Below are positions 42,301 to 56,399 of a DNA stretch of 64,000 nucleotides, one piece after another; position 1 is the first letter of the stretch; every line of letters starts with the position of its first letter. Origin of the DNA: Scylla paramamosain (taxonomy: Eukaryota; Arthropoda; Malacostraca; Decapoda; Portunidae); assembly GCF_035594125.1 (NCBI RefSeq), contig NC_087151.1, positions 24,261,021 through 24,325,020 of the forward strand, in the 5' to 3' direction. Position numbers and translations under genes: made by a program. The notes beneath the pieces were generated by a model, which saw nothing but the letters and a program-made list of their open reading frames with translations, did not search any database and was not told where the DNA came from.

Positions 42301-42990
42301 AGGAACGCGATGTCATAGGTGTGAGGGATTTCTGGATTAATATATCAAGCAGGGATTTTTTAGCTGACTTTGCACTTCCAGGATACACTTTTCAACTATG
42401 AATGACAGTGCAGAGAAGGAGGCGGGGGTGCTCCTCTACGTTAAGTCTAGTATCCACCCCATCAAAAAATTCACAGCCTAAATGGATACCATAAATGCCT
42501 CCTACATTCAACTCAACCTAAAACCGCACAAATGTGTAACTGGCATTACTTACCGATGGCTAAGACAGGCTCAAACTATTGATAACCAACTTTATAAGCA
42601 AATAGCAAATTTTGTAACCAAAATGAGTCAATTATTGTATGAGACTTTAACTTACCAGTGCGCAGATCGAACGATCCTTTGCATTCACATTCGGGCTACT
42701 ACTTATAGAGTAACCTATGGGAAAGTAGTTTACACCAACTTGTGGCGCATCCGACAAGAGATGGAAATATCTGAAACTTTGTGTTAGCGACAAATGAAAA
42801 CATTGTTAACAACATAGAAGTCGGACCGGTACTCAGCACCAGTGAACACTGGATGATTACCTTCAGTGTGGAAATCGATAAATCTACAGTAAATGAAAAT
42901 AGCGAAAAGGTACCCGACTATTCAAGGGTAAATTTTGATCAATTAAGAAACATTCTGGCCAACTGTAATCTTAGAAAGTACAATCATTTA
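42301..42990 (+). pseudogene. LINE endonuclease relic
   Basis: Broken plus-strand frames read VLLYVKSSIHP (about 42430), then YIQLNLKPHKC and ITYRWLRQAQT (42505-42575). After a frameshift they give VLATNENIVNNIEVGP and STSEHWMITFSVEI (42783-42880), resembling the end of an exonuclease-endonuclease-phosphatase domain of a non-LTR retrotransposon (VLxTN, SDH-type motif changed to SEH). The fragment stops at the (GA)n tract. It is a different lineage from the jockey-like copies elsewhere in the window. Confidence 0.65.
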
Positions 42991-42999
42991 TGTACCGTG

Positions 43000-43012
<13 letters not shown>

Positions 43013-43090
<78 letters not shown>

Positions 43091-43180
43091 CAGCACGACA
43101 ACGACGACAGCAACAACAACAACTACAACAACAACAACAACAACAACAACTACAATAACAACAACAACAACAACAACACT
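43013..43180. repeat. (GA)n then (CAA)n microsatellites
   Basis: About 75 bp of AG repeats followed by CAA/CAACGA repeats. Confidence 0.97.
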
Positions 43181-43560
43181 AATGACAACCACCTTTCCCT
43201 TTATATCATTTGCGATAGAGAGCATCACTAATTGTCTTGTCACGTGATCACCAGGTCACGGAACGAGGCTAAAGCAGGTCTCTTCTGTTCCGAGATAATG
43301 ATTGGTGCATATTCTCGCCTGATTTAAAGGACAGGTAGGGCAGGTAAATTGTCTCGCGTATTTATAAAGGGCAGGTAAATTACAGGGGTATTTATAGAGG
43401 AAAGGTAGCTACTTAAAAAGACAGGTAACAAGTACAAATGAAAAAGACAGATAACAAGAGATATACAGGACAGGTAAAGCTGTTTTGTGTATTTATAGAA
43501 CACAGGTAAATTTTTGGGTTTTTTATAAAGGACTGTTTCTTGTTGTTGTAGTTGTTGTTG
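43181..43560. repeat. Degenerate tandem unit with GTATTTATA and GGACAGGTAAA motifs
   Basis: Loose repeats of GTATTTATAAAGG followed by CAGGTAAATT at variable spacing (43345-43540). The first 100 bp is unassigned. Confidence 0.55.
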
Positions 43561-43620
43561 TTGTTATTATCACCATTAAAGTCTGAAAAGGTAAGATGAA
43601 TATAAATTTTTAATAAGATT

Positions 43621-43625
43621 AGTAA

Positions 43626-43658
<33 letters not shown>

Positions 43659-43672
43659 CAGTAGCAATGATG

Positions 43673-43729
<57 letters not shown>

Positions 43730-43767
43730 TTAATAATAATAATAATGATAATAATATTAATAATAAA

Positions 43768-43839
<72 letters not shown>

Positions 43840-43910
43840 TATGATAATAAAAAAAACAAAAATAAATAATAATAATAATAATAATTATAATAATAATAGT
43901 AATAATAATG

Positions 43911-43966
<56 letters not shown>

Positions 43967-43972
43967 CCTGAA
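43621..43972. repeat. (TAG)n and (TAA)n microsatellite block
   Basis: TAG repeats (43621-43665) change into ~300 bp of mainly TAA repeats. Poly-Ile, poly-Asn and poly-Leu frames are artefacts. Confidence 0.97.
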
Positions 43973-44051
43973 GCCCAAGCGGATTCAATATTTTCCACTC
44001 ATGGTATGGATTTCAAAGTGACTCATTACTGTTGTAACGACGTGCATGCCA

Positions 44052-46208
<2,157 letters not shown>

Positions 46209-47290
46209 AGTAATAGGGAAATTGCCATGGCGGTCACCCATCCTAAATTGGCATGCCATGGGAATCCCCATTTCATGGAGACTCCCATGGCAATGGCAAT
46301 TTAGGATGGGCGACTCCCATGGCATTTTTTCGGAGGCCTTAGTGACAATCCGTTTCAGGATGGCGAACCTGGCTGTAAATTAATGCGGGGGGTAGGAATC
46401 ATTCACGGCGACGTCACCAGGGGCCATGTTAAGGTGGGGGGGGCGGGCGACGGTGATGGCGGCGGTGACGGGGAGAGGTGGGGGCATGTGTCCTTATCCT
46501 TTGGCAGCTATGAAATGACTAAATGAATCAATAATGGTGGGTGGGAAGTAATTGAATGGTAAGGAGGGATGGGGGGGGGAACCTGAACGCATCAGGCAAG
46601 GTAGGCAGTGGGATCACTGGTGGAGTTGCCGTGGAGGTCACCCATCTTAAAATGGGCTGCCGCCATGGTCCCCTTCGTTTGCATGGGTCCTGGGCAGCCA
46701 GGGTGGTGAGTCTTACCATCATGTGTTCCCTTTGACATCTCAGTACATTCCAATGTCTCCCACCACTCGATGGTCAAGGTCGGCGGAAGGAAAGGGGTGG
46801 AGAACCTGAACACATCAGGCAAGGCAGGCGGTGGGGTCGCTGGTGGCGTTGCTGTGGAGGTCACCCATTCTAAAATGGGCTGCCGCCATGGTCCTTCATT
46901 CGCGCAGCTCCTGGGCGGCCAGGGTGGTTTGAGTCTTGCCATAACGTGTTCCCTCTGACATCTCAGTACATTCCATTATCTCCCACCACTCGATGGTCAA
47001 GGTCGGCATAAGGGAAAGGGGGGTGGGGGAGGACTGAACGCATCAGGAAAGTGGGTGGCGATGCCGCCAGGGGCCATGTGGCCTTTGTTTTGGGCAGAAA
47101 CGGGAAGTTGAGGGCTATAGGATGGCCCACCATGCGGCTGCCACACGCTATTCACACACACAGGTCCTGGGTGGCCAGGGTGGCTGGGTCTTGCCGTCAT
47201 GTGTTCCCTCTGACATCTCAGTACATTGCAATGTCTCCCACCACTCGATGGTCAAGGTTGGCCACGCTGTACCGTTATAACCTCCAGCCT
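46209..47290. repeat. Left terminal inverted-repeat arm of Polinton copy 2
   Basis: It begins AGTAATAGGGAAATTGCC (copy 1: AGTAGTAGGGAAATTGCC), with the terminal hairpin at 46214-46330. It then has three subterminal units of ~230-255 bp carrying CATCTCAGTACATTCC (46736, 46957, 47215) and the Gly/Pro-like CATCAGGCAAGGCAGG blocks. It is longer than in copy 1 because of the extra unit. The partner arm is absent. Confidence 0.85.
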
Positions 47291-47358
47291 GTCAACATAT
47301 ATATTACATGAAAAGGTGAAGTATAAAGTCAGTCTGTTAGTTGACAGGGCATAAAAAC

Positions 47359-48283
47359 ATGTCGTCCAGAGATAGTGACAATATATACATATACCTATCT
47401 TCTCTTGCAGGCAGCAGGTCATTTCCCAAAAACACAACAGCAGAACTTGAAAACAGAATCTTACCCATTCATTTAGACACTGGCAGGGATTATGAAGTTG
47501 GCTTGCATAATATCTTATTCCCTAAATATTTCTACTGCATTACGGAAGGGGATCCAAATTCCATTATATCGTTTTATGGCCGGATTAAGCAGTCCAAGTT
47601 TGATGTGTATGAATATAACATGTGTACCTATCTACCGGAAAGGAATATCATCTCCAGTTTTACCGATAAGAACATACCGGCCATAACTGAGGTGATCAAT
47701 GGACAGATAGTGAGAAAACTTCAAACAATTTTGAAGGAGTCCTTTAAGATCTATTTGCCATACTCAGAAATTATCTATTACGACCGCGACTTGGAGAGAG
47801 TCGTAGTTAAAAATGTGATGCCTCCTAATAACGATCGTATTTACAGTGATATAAGTATAAAATTTGCCTCACATATAGCTCGCATTCTGGGTTTCAATCC
47901 AAATCTTTGCTACACTGTCTACTTTCAAAGACCTGGCGATGCCATTTCATCTTCCAGTGTGAGCGAAGCTTTCCCCCTCGACACCCATAAAATTATTCAC
48001 TCAATACGTACTGCGAGCTGATGCGGGGATGGATTATATGTACATTTATACTGACATCATTTCTCCCATGCGATTTGGTAACCAACTAGTTAATATATTA
48101 GATGTCATACTACTCCCCAGCGACAGCACCAGTAAAGGTACGAATCCAATTACGTATAAACCACTTTCCATATCAACTATACAGAATGTGGCCATCAAAA
48201 TTGCCAATCAAAGAGGCAAACCTATTCAGTTTGAAGATGGGGAAAACAGTGTTACTTGTGTGTTACATATAAGACCACGTTAA
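47359..48283 (+). pseudogene. Penton-like minor capsid protein, paralogue 2 (copy 2)
   Basis: The first 221 codons are open (47359-48021; MSSRDSDNIYIYLSSLAG, DYEVGLHNILFP, HIARILGF). A frameshift just before the stop separates a second open part (48029-48283; MDYMYIYTDII to CVLHIRPR). This is a cleaner copy than 34856-35768. Shared blocks with paralogue 1 (25.5-26.3 kb) are YEVGL, ILGF and the terminal LHIR motif. It is the first gene inside the left inverted repeat. A penton-type role is inferred from family and cluster. Confidence 0.68.
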
Positions 48284-48490
48284 CTTTTGCGTCTCAGACA
48301 TAAAGTTTTAAAGAGAATCGATCAAGGCAGGATAAGGGTAGGGGTGGAGATAATGAAACAGGCAGGTGTTGCCTACTTCTGAGTCAAGCCACGCGCCTCG
48401 CAGTCATCTGTGCGTGAAACTTCGGTGTTTCCCCGCGCGCCATAGTGGACGGGGTGCAAGTGTTGACAAAGTTATAGAAAAAAAAGAAAA

Positions 48491-49106
48491 ATGGGTATTC
48501 ACTGTGGGACAGCAGAGACACAGCTTTTATGTGAAGTGTGTGGGAGATGGCACACTAATCCACCCTGCTCCTCATGTGTGGAAGACCAGTGTGATTTATA
48601 CGAGCAGTGTGGTGTTCTGTTTCCACATCCTCCACCAGAACACACCTGGGAAGTTGGAGATGCTGATTCTTCTGGTAAGCATTATTACTTATTTTGGTGA
48701 GAATGCATAATAATAATAAAGATGAAATGACTGTCAATCTTTACAAGTTTGAGCTCTGAGTACATCTTCCTGTACAGGTTCACACTCGATTGAGCAGACC
48801 AGTGATGTAGAACACACGTCGGCAAGCGTCAAGCCAACATCCCATGCGAAGGTGGGGGAAGAGGTGAGAAAAAAAAATCTACTACAAATAATAAATCAAT
48901 AAATACGGTACCACCGCCACTACTACTAGCTACTACTAATGTTCTTTTTTTTTAAGACTCGCCACAGCCGGGGCCGAGTGAATTATCGGAGGTTGTATTA
49001 ATTCTTCCGAGACTTCATCCACCGCTACCTACACAAGCTAAATATCAATTTAATAATAATAATAATAACAAAAATAATAATAATAATAATGATAATGATA
49101 ATAATG

Positions 49107-49145
<39 letters not shown>

Positions 49146-49410
49146 TTGTCGCTGCTACTTCTATTTTTTCCCCACACATGCCACAAACAGAAGTAGGCCA
49201 CGATGAGCGCAGGACGCCGGAAAAACTGCCCTTAATTGATTCAAGGGAAAATTTTATGAGGAGCTTCACCAGACATTGATATGACATACCTGATCATGTA
49301 AGCAGAGATCCACTCAGTCTACTTACCGAATACAGGAAGTTCTTTATACGGGAAAGTAGATCATATTTCACATCACATGGCTCGCCATTCCCCCCCTCCC
49401 TGAAAATATT
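48491..49410 (+). pseudogene. Spliced Cys-rich protein of Polinton copy 2
   Basis: Exon 1 48491-48674 (MGIHCGTAETQLLCEVCG), donor GTAAGC. Intron 1 48675-48777 with TGTACAG acceptor. Exon 2 48778-48863, donor GTGAGA, then intron 2 to TTTTAAG with exon 3 from 48957. Exon 1 has lost cysteines relative to copy 1 (CDLC is now CDLY, and the later Cys is Trp). Exon 2 has a deletion, so the phase into exon 3 no longer matches. An (AAT)n-type tract follows at 49048-49140. Conserved C-terminal sequence (LIDSRENFMRSFTRH, then a TGA) lies at 49238-49280. Function unknown. Confidence 0.55.
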
Positions 49411-49419
49411 TTCACACAT

Positions 49420-52303
49420 TTCTCTGTTACTAGTTAAATTCCTTACCTTAGGCGAGGATGAACATCAAGTCATTCATATTGCTTTTAGAGCATGTCTGAT
49501 CACCTATCAAGTTGTGCCTGACCTTGTTAATTTATGGATCCATCAGATGAACAGTTGGTTGGAAAGCCTTACCAGCAAGACTGAAGGATCTGGTTTTATC
49601 ATTTCAAGAGTACAGAATTTTTTCATCAGCTATTGCTTGCATGTCGCGTGCAGTGGCATAGGAGATTATGTTGCATATCCTAGAGGCGTGCAAGGTGGGA
49701 ATGAAATTTTCAATCCTGATGGCAGACATTTGTCCTGTGTTATTCAGTGTTTGGTGGCATTCAGACTTCATGCCCGAGGTGTACCTTGGAAAACTATTGT
49801 AAAAATATTACAGAGATGGCATGGCGGAGAGAAATATGTCATGCATGGAAAAGTAGCGAGTCCTGTGACTTGGGAAAACTTAAGTCAGTTAGAAAGGTTA
49901 AATCGCCTGTCTCTGGATGTTTACACACTGACCAAAAGCGGTGAGATGTACTATTTAACATTATCAAGAAAAGGCTAGCGCAAGTATAAACCTGTAATCC
50001 CACTCCTTTTACTAGATGGGAGACATATGACACTCATTAAAGACATGGAGAAGCTGCACCGGAAATTGATGAGAAGCCCTTCCACCCGAGAGGGTCATCA
50101 GTTTTGCAAAATATGTTTCAGCTCAGTTCCCAAGTCTGTCAGTTTGAGCAAGCACGAGTGCCATTGCGACTTCACTCAAACTCTTCTTTTTCCAGGTGAT
50201 GCTGAAAAAGTAAAATTCAAAAATTTTGCCTACACCTATCAGCCTGCCTACTTAGCATTTTTTTATTTTGAAACTATGATAAAACCTAAGGAGAATAGGA
50301 GTGTGATAGCTGAACACGAGCCAATTGGATACTTGTATCTCATCATCAATAGGCATGGAGATGCCGTGGAAAAGAGAAGTTATTTCGGCAAAGATCCCGT
50401 GAATAATTTTATTGATAGTCTATCCGAAGCTTGCCGAATCATCAAGGAAAGTGTAGTTAGCTATCCAATTAGCATGTCTGCATAGGATGAAGTCCACTTC
50501 TAATGTCAGTGCTACTGCGAACTCTGCTGTCAACCCTTTAATGTGAAAACCCCACCTCATAAACATCACGACCACTCATTACCACAAAATAATTACAAGG
50601 GGGCATTGTGCGCGTGATGTAACTTCCAGTGTCGTGACATGAGGAAATATCTCACTTCTCTGGCGCATAATATGAGCTTTGACGTCTCCTTAATCGTAAA
50701 AGACCTTCAGTTGCCAGAGTCACACGTGGACATTCTTGCCAAGTCAGAATCGCATTTATTGAAAGTAAGGATTAAGGAATTGCAGTTTCAGGACATGCTT
50801 TCCATTATGAATGCCAGCTTCAGTCATCTCGCTCAGAGTCACATGCAGGCGGGCTATGACATATGTTACACCCAGGAGATGCTGAATTACCTCCCTGAGG
50901 ATGTAAGACATGTAATTTGCACTCAAAAACAGTTTCTTTGTTATGAGTACATCACCGACCTTGGCCACTTAGAAGATCAGCAATTGCCACCTCGCGAAGC
51001 ATTTTATGACACGCTCAAGGAGAAGGCTGTCACCTGGAGAATATGAACACACTGAAAGCGTGTGGAGTATGGCATCCTGTCACACTTTAGGCAATTACAT
51101 AAAACTGTATTGTGAGATTGATGTGGGGTTATTAGCCGACACATCTCAAATATATATCATACCTGCATGAATTTTATGGACTAGACATGGCACATTATAT
51201 GTCACTGTCTTCTTATGCTTATGACGCTTTTTTAAAGTCGACAAGCATTCAACTTGACCCATCTTATGACCCTAACATGTATCACCTCATCAAAAGAAAT
51301 GTACAAGGAGGCTTTGTAACTTGCATCAGACCTCACCTGCAGTCAAACCACAAACCCGATGGCGGTCCCGGCACCTATGTGTTCTATCTGGTAATTCATT
51401 ATATGCAACCGTTATGTGTTCCCCCCTGCATAAGGGCGACATAAAAAAAAAACTTTCTCAGTCAGAGATGGATGATTTTTTTGAAGTTGGCATCCAGAAT
51501 CATGCAACAGATGGCGACATTGGTTACTGGCTGCATTTGAACACCTGCGATGTTTCCCCCAACGTAACCTGTGCCACAGACAAGTTCCCTCTGTGCCTTG
51601 CACATATGAGTATTACAGAAGATGACATCTCGCTGTACAGTAAAAGACTGTTGGAAGCTGAGGGTCATAAGCTGGAGAAGAAAAATCATAAACTCGTGGC
51701 CAGCCATAAGGGACTGAAAGATCATCTGATCAGTCTGGAATTGCTGCAACTTTTACTCTCACTTAGACTGGAAATACAATGTGTCCATGCTATGTATAGC
51801 TTTAGACAGGCTCCATACCTGAAACCTTTCATAGAAAGGAATGTTACTCTGCATAAAAATGAGAAGTGCGCCATTAAAAATCGCATTTGAAAATTGATGT
51901 CAAATGCAGTCTATGGCAGATCCATGTTATCTGAAGTGAAATATTGCCTCCAACAGAAATTAGTGACAAAAAGAAAACTTAAATGATGAACTGAGACATG
52001 GACCCATGGCAAATTTTCTTGACACCAGTAACTTTGCTTCAGATCACCCATATTTTAATGGAGAGCGGAAGGGTCAACTAGGCTAGCTGAAATCTGAAAC
52101 CGGATCCACGCTCATCAAAGAAGCGATCATATTAAAGCCAAAGATGTATTCGCTGCTGTTGGAAGATGACAAGCAAGTATCTCGAGGTAAAAGTATTCCA
52201 ACTCACCATCAGCAAAATATATTTCATCAGCAGTATAGGGAAACACTTAACAATGTCACATGTGGAATGGTGGATTGCTATAACATCAGGAATGTGAAAT
52301 GAC
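49420..52303 (+). pseudogene. Protein-primed DNA polymerase of Polinton copy 2, motif C deleted
   Basis: One phase runs from 49514 to 50485 with a single TAG (49976-49978), covering the N-terminal CSGIGDYVAYPRGVQGGNE, the Cys cluster and FYFETMIKP. That last motif has Tyr where the first exonuclease motif normally has Asp. TAG (50483-50485) and TAA (50501-50503) follow; the TAA is shared with copy 1. Further frames are 50639-51046 (exonuclease AHNMSFDV) and 51187-51890 (palm). After 51980 about 260 bp present in copy 1, including the CEDTDS catalytic motif, are deleted. The rest (52000-52303) matches the polymerase C-terminus. It cannot be functional. Confidence 0.85.
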
Positions 52304-53240
52304 AAATTTGTACCACTCGCATGTGAAAGCGCACATTTTCACATTTTGACGACAGGCGCTTTCACATCAATGGCTATATCTCAATGCCGTATTATCACCC
52401 TGACAATGATCAGTGGGAAAGAGATGTGGAGGATGAAGTGGATGAGGAGGTGGTGGTGGGTGAGGAGGAGGAGGAGGAGGAGGAGGAGGAGGAGGAGGAG
52501 GTGGAGGTGGAGGTGGATGAGGAAGAGGAGGAGGAGGAGGAGGAGGAGGAGGAGGAGGGGGAAAAAGAGGAGGGGGAGGATGGGTTAATGAGTGGACTGT
52601 GGCGTGATTGGGAGAGACTTTCCATGATATTATTCACATCATAATTAAAGGGTAGAGAAAGAGAGGACGCTGCTAGTAGCAGCTGCCCTTCATGTAAGGT
52701 AAAAAACATTTGTACTGACCACGTAGGCTAAGGAAGAGGAGGAGGAGGATGGGTTAATGAGTGGGTTGTGACATGATCGGGAGGGACTTTCCATGACATT
52801 ATTCACATCATAATCAAGGGGTGGAGAGAGACCGCGGCTGCTAGCAGCTTCCATTCATGTAATGTAAGGACATTTGTACTGACCACATGGTTTAAGGAGG
52901 GAGATGAGGGGGCATTGTTTATGTAATGTAAGAACATTTGTACTCTCCACGTGGGGATAAGGAGGAGGAGGAGGAGGAGGAGGAGGAGGAGGAGGAGGAG
53001 GAGGAGGAGGAGGAAGAAGAAGAGGAGGAGATAATGTAAGAACATTTGTACTTAGGCTAAGGAGAAGGAAGAGGAGGTTGAGGAAGAGGCGTGAGTCGGG
53101 AGAGATCCACATCATAATTAGAGGGCAGGGATGAGGATGCAGCTGGTAGGCTAGTTATGCTGTTACCTACATGACCATGTAAATAAAGGTTAAGCAATGA
53201 ATACTGTAAACATATCGTAGTGTGTTTTAGTGCCCCTCTG
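52304..53240. repeat. G/A-rich spacer with repeated ACATTTGTACT motif (copy 2)
   Basis: (GAG)n tracts at 52460-52565 and 52970-53030, and at least four copies of ATGTAAGAACATTTGTACT or close variants (about 52697, 52858, 52927, 53035), mostly followed by CACGTGG-like or CCACGTAGG sequence. This is the counterpart of 30000-30643. Arg-rich and Glu-rich frames are artefacts. Confidence 0.78.
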
Positions 53241-53248
53241 AACTTAAC

Positions 53249-53905
53249 ACGGACAAGACATTTAGCGAAGAGATGCTGAATCTCTTCAGATATCCTTCAC
53301 GCACAATTATCGCAGGTTATACAAATTCCAACAAAACACACCTCTGCAATAAAAATTGTAGAGAAATATCAGCATGGATTTAACAGAATTATTATTTGTG
53401 GCATCTCATCGCATTCGCTGCAACAGAATTCTCCTTTTCAAGATAAGATCGAAGTGCATGAGAAAATTATTGATCCCGTGATGGATGACAATTCATATGC
53501 CAATCCGTAAATGCACACGCTCTTGATATTAGATGACAATATCCTCACGGCTGGCAATTTTCAAACAATAGCAGAGGCCTTTACCAAGGGAAGACAAAAA
53601 TTTGTCAGTTATAATGATAGCGCAGAATGTCTTTTTTTCCCGGAAAGTATGCTAGAACAATAATTTTAAATGCCTTGCATTACATTCTTATGAAAGACAG
53701 AGATATATATCAAATCAAATGTCTGGGAAGGCAACTTTATGGAAAGGAGCGTGCCAAACACTTTGTGGAAATTTATAGAAATGTCATGCTTAGATGAGAT
53801 CACGGTTATTTGTTGTGCGATTTATCCCCGAACACGCCTGAAGAAATTCAACTGCACACAAATATTGTGGATGAGCCACCCTGTGAGAAAGTCTATCTGC
53901 TATGA
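53249..53905 (+). pseudogene. Packaging ATPase of Polinton copy 2, broken
   Basis: It aligns by eye with 29990-29331. The start ATG is ACG here (53249-53251). Walker A has decayed to GYTNSNKT (Gly to Asn before Lys), a frameshift follows in the CNK region (~53350), and others lie at ~53.59 kb. The Walker B region near 53525 reads LILDDN. The stop TGA (53903-53905) still overlaps the integrase ATG (53902-53904). Nonfunctional. Confidence 0.82.
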
Positions 53906-54717
53906 ACGCCGTTTTGGACGCACTTTACCGGGATATAACAAATCCTGGGGCTTTAGTAGGTGTGCAAGCACTCTACAGAGAAGGGAAGAAAAGGGATAAG
54001 AATCTAACACTCTGCGATGTGAGGGCATTTCTGCAGAGCGTTTGAACTTATACGCTTCACAAGCCGACACTAGAACGTTTTCCGTGGCAAAAAATTCTCG
54101 CTCCTAAACCATCCGTCATTTTAACTTGTGATTTGGCAGATTTTACAAAGTTGCACAAACACAATGGTGGCGTTCAATACATCATGTTTTGCCTGGACGT
54201 TTTTAGCAGGTATTTGAAAGTGGCAACGCTGACAAATAAATCCAGTTGCTGTAGCCTGCAAGTGCTGAAAAAAATTTTAGAGTCGGGAAGTTTCACAGGT
54301 GTGTCGCGTCTTTTTACCAATCAGGGATCAGAATTTTATAATCAAGCAGTGAAAAAAAATATCTAACTTTGAAAGGTATTACCTTGTATTCCAATTACTC
54401 ACGCGAAACAAAGGCGAATTTGGCAGAAAGGTGAAAATATATAAGTATCTCACACAGAACAATACACTGACATATATTAACGTTTTGCTCACACTAATAA
54501 ACACATACAATCACACCCCACACTGCGGTTTGGGTGATAGCCAAACACCGGCCCAGGTTCACCGCCTCTGTGACCTGCCACAAGTCAAGAGGCAATTTAA
54601 ACGAATGTATTTAAATCAGCCAAGAGGAAAGAAAGTCGTCAGTCATAAATTAGATGTGGGAGACATAGTACGCTTGCAATGGGCTTCCTGAATGCAATTT
54701 AAATTCAATAAGGGTTA
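53902..54717 (+). pseudogene. Integrase of Polinton copy 2, truncated
   Basis: N-terminal frame MNAVLDALYRDI, a TGA near 54041, then an open core (54050-54366: CDLADFTKLHKHNGG, FTNQGSEFY, where the second catalytic Asp is Asn). A frameshift at 54360 and a stop at 54431 follow, then the C-terminal linker (LINTYNHTPHCGLGDSQTPA) to about 54717. The chromodomain is missing because the copy ends there. Loss of catalytic Asp and the stops make it inactive. Confidence 0.85.
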
Positions 54718-54924
54718 TTATCTAACATTCACTTATACACTTCAACCTTTTCTGTCAATGGTCCTTCTCCATTTAAACTCCTGAGAAACATTAGACCAAG
54801 GCATATACTCATACTTTATCATCCTCAACACTCACATATACACTTGAACTCCTATCAACACAGATCTTCAACACTGTTTCCCTCACATCACATTCCTGGG
54901 CCTTCTCTAATGAAACTTTTGAGT

Positions 54925-55195
54925 TCTCCCTCCCTCACTGGCTCCATGGTGCAGTGGCTGGCATGCATAACTGCAAAACTGTGAATCCAAGCTGGGAAAG
55001 TTGATGCACAGCTCGCCCACCTCCTCATCCTTCCTTTGGGTCGGTTACTAAAGAGTTAAAAAGTATTAGTACTCTTAATCTCTCATCCCTTTTACTGATG
55101 AACTATGGAACTCTCTACCTGCTTCTATATTTCCTGTTCCCTATGAATGTAACTGTTTCAAGAGGGAGGTTTGAAGACACTTCTCTAATTTTGGA
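54925..55195 (+). mobile_element. tRNA-derived SINE-like element
   Basis: At 54949-55000 there is an A-box-like TGGTGCAGTGGCTGG and, about 30 bp later, a B-box-like GTGAATCCAAG, the spacing of an RNA polymerase III promoter. The body that follows (to ~55180) encodes a ELWNSLPAS-like remnant, a sequence seen at LINE RT C-termini. A related ~90 bp segment repeats at 55262-55350. This fits a SINE sharing its tail with a LINE. Boundaries are approximate. Confidence 0.5.
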
Positions 55196-55348
55196 TAATC
55201 CTTCTTTAGGGCTGGTCAATAAAGACTTAACCAGTATTAGTATTCTCAGTATTTCATTCTTTTTACTAGTAAACTCTGGAACTCCCTACCTGCTTCTGTT
55301 TCTCCTTTCCCTATAACTCAAACTGCTTCAATAGGGAGGTTTCAAGAC

Positions 55349-55473
<125 letters not shown>

Positions 55474-55524
55474 CCTTTGAGGATAACACTAACAAACAAG
55501 CCAATGAACAGACCAGCCACTCAC

Positions 55525-55731
55525 CCACAGACTGGTAGGTGGAAATGAGCCTGCTGTTGGAGATGACACCGAACTCCTCCACTTTGGATGAGAGGAAGAC
55601 ACTGGTGGGGGCGAGCAGCAGTGGGTCGATGCACTGCAGGGAGTTCCGGGCATAGAATCTCTTGAGGAAAGTGGTGGCTGTGGCTATCACCTGTTGCCGG
55701 AGCTTCAGCGTCTCACCCAGCTGCTGGATGA
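55525..55731 (-). CDS. CCNC: Cyclin C, internal exon (cyclin box)
   Basis: This 207 bp exon encodes IQQLGETLKLRQQVIATAT, then FLKRFYARNSLQCIDPLLL and SSKVEEFGVISNSRLIST. I recognise it as the first cyclin box of cyclin C, the partner of CDK8/CDK19 in the Mediator kinase module, which acts in the nucleus on RNA polymerase II transcription. It is bounded by an acceptor ending GTACAG (55733-55732, preceded by a GT-rich tract) and a donor GG-GTGAGT (55524 downward). It starts in phase 1 and ends in phase 1, matching the upstream exon at 56296-56398. The next coding exon is not seen toward lower coordinates. If the gene is complete, this intron holds the SINE and Polinton copy 2. Confidence 0.9.
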
Positions 55732-56068
55732 CTGTACACACACACACACACACACACGCACGTACACATACATGCGCAAACAAGCACGCACACATGCATG
55801 CATGAACATATGCACACATGCAAGCACACCCACACACGCACCCGCACATGCATGCGTGCACACACACACACACACAGATTAAATTGTTAAGAGTCTCCAG
55901 TGTAATGCAGCACTTTATAGATCTGCCATTTGTTATGATCAATACTATTTTTATACACACATGGAAAAATAGAAGCATAAAAAGAATAAATAGAAATAAT
56001 AAATACCTAAATCAAATATAATAAATTTTAAAAACAAAATATATATTGCCAAATCAATGCACATTTCC

Positions 56069-56150
<82 letters not shown>

Positions 56151-56295
56151 TAAGAATACAAAATAAATAAATTAATTAATTAATTAAATAAGTAAATATG
56201 AAATAAATTAACAAAAAATAAAAATTAATAAATAAATAAATAAATAAAACACTAATAATAATAATGATAATGATAGTAACAATAAAAACACTTAC
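55732..56295. other. Cyclin C intron with (CA)n tracts
   Basis: This lies between the two cyclin C exons (minus strand). It contains CA-rich tracts at 55737-55876 and 56072-56147 and AATA-type repeats at 56150-56275. The acceptor of the downstream exon sits in the GT-rich strand of the first tract. Confidence 0.85.
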
Positions 56296-56398
56296 AATTA
56301 GTGAAGAATATCATAATCTTTTGGTACTCCTCCTCAGTGAGCACCTCCAGGTCCGGCGCTCCTGGATCAGGTCTTGACTGTCCAGGATCCATTGTTGA
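56296..56398 (-). CDS. CCNC: Cyclin C, upstream coding exon with a 1-nt frameshift
   Basis: After the acceptor TCCCACAG, the exon reads QQWILDSQDLIQER in one phase and PDLEVLTEEEYQKIMIFFTN in the next. These are the N-terminal helix and the following segment of cyclin C. The switch falls within GAGCGCCGGACC. With phases matching both neighbours the exon should be 104 bp, but it is 103, so one base is missing. The donor AATT-GTAAGT joins to the next exon, completing a Phe codon. An ATG at 56392 opens the second phase by chance and gives the false start MDPGQSRPD. The missing base may be an assembly error or a real lesion; I cannot tell. Confidence 0.85.
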
Positions 56399-56399
56399 C

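Larger units (their letters stand above)
46209..54717 (+). mobile_element. Polinton/Maverick element, copy 2 (truncated, decayed)
   Basis: A second copy of the same family as 21.2-36.6 kb, in the opposite orientation. Gene order from the left terminus is penton-like, Cys-rich spliced gene, polB, ATPase, integrase. It stops inside the integrase C-terminal half (AAGGGTTATT, where copy 1 goes on). The hexon-like, macro-domain, second penton-like and right-end parts are therefore missing. It sits inside LINE copy c at its left end. The reason for truncation on the right is not visible. Confidence 0.9.

Noticed and set aside
52346..52709. Arg-rich, Glu-rich and Ser-rich ORFs
   Set aside because: They are three phases of a (GAG)n tract in the Polinton spacer.
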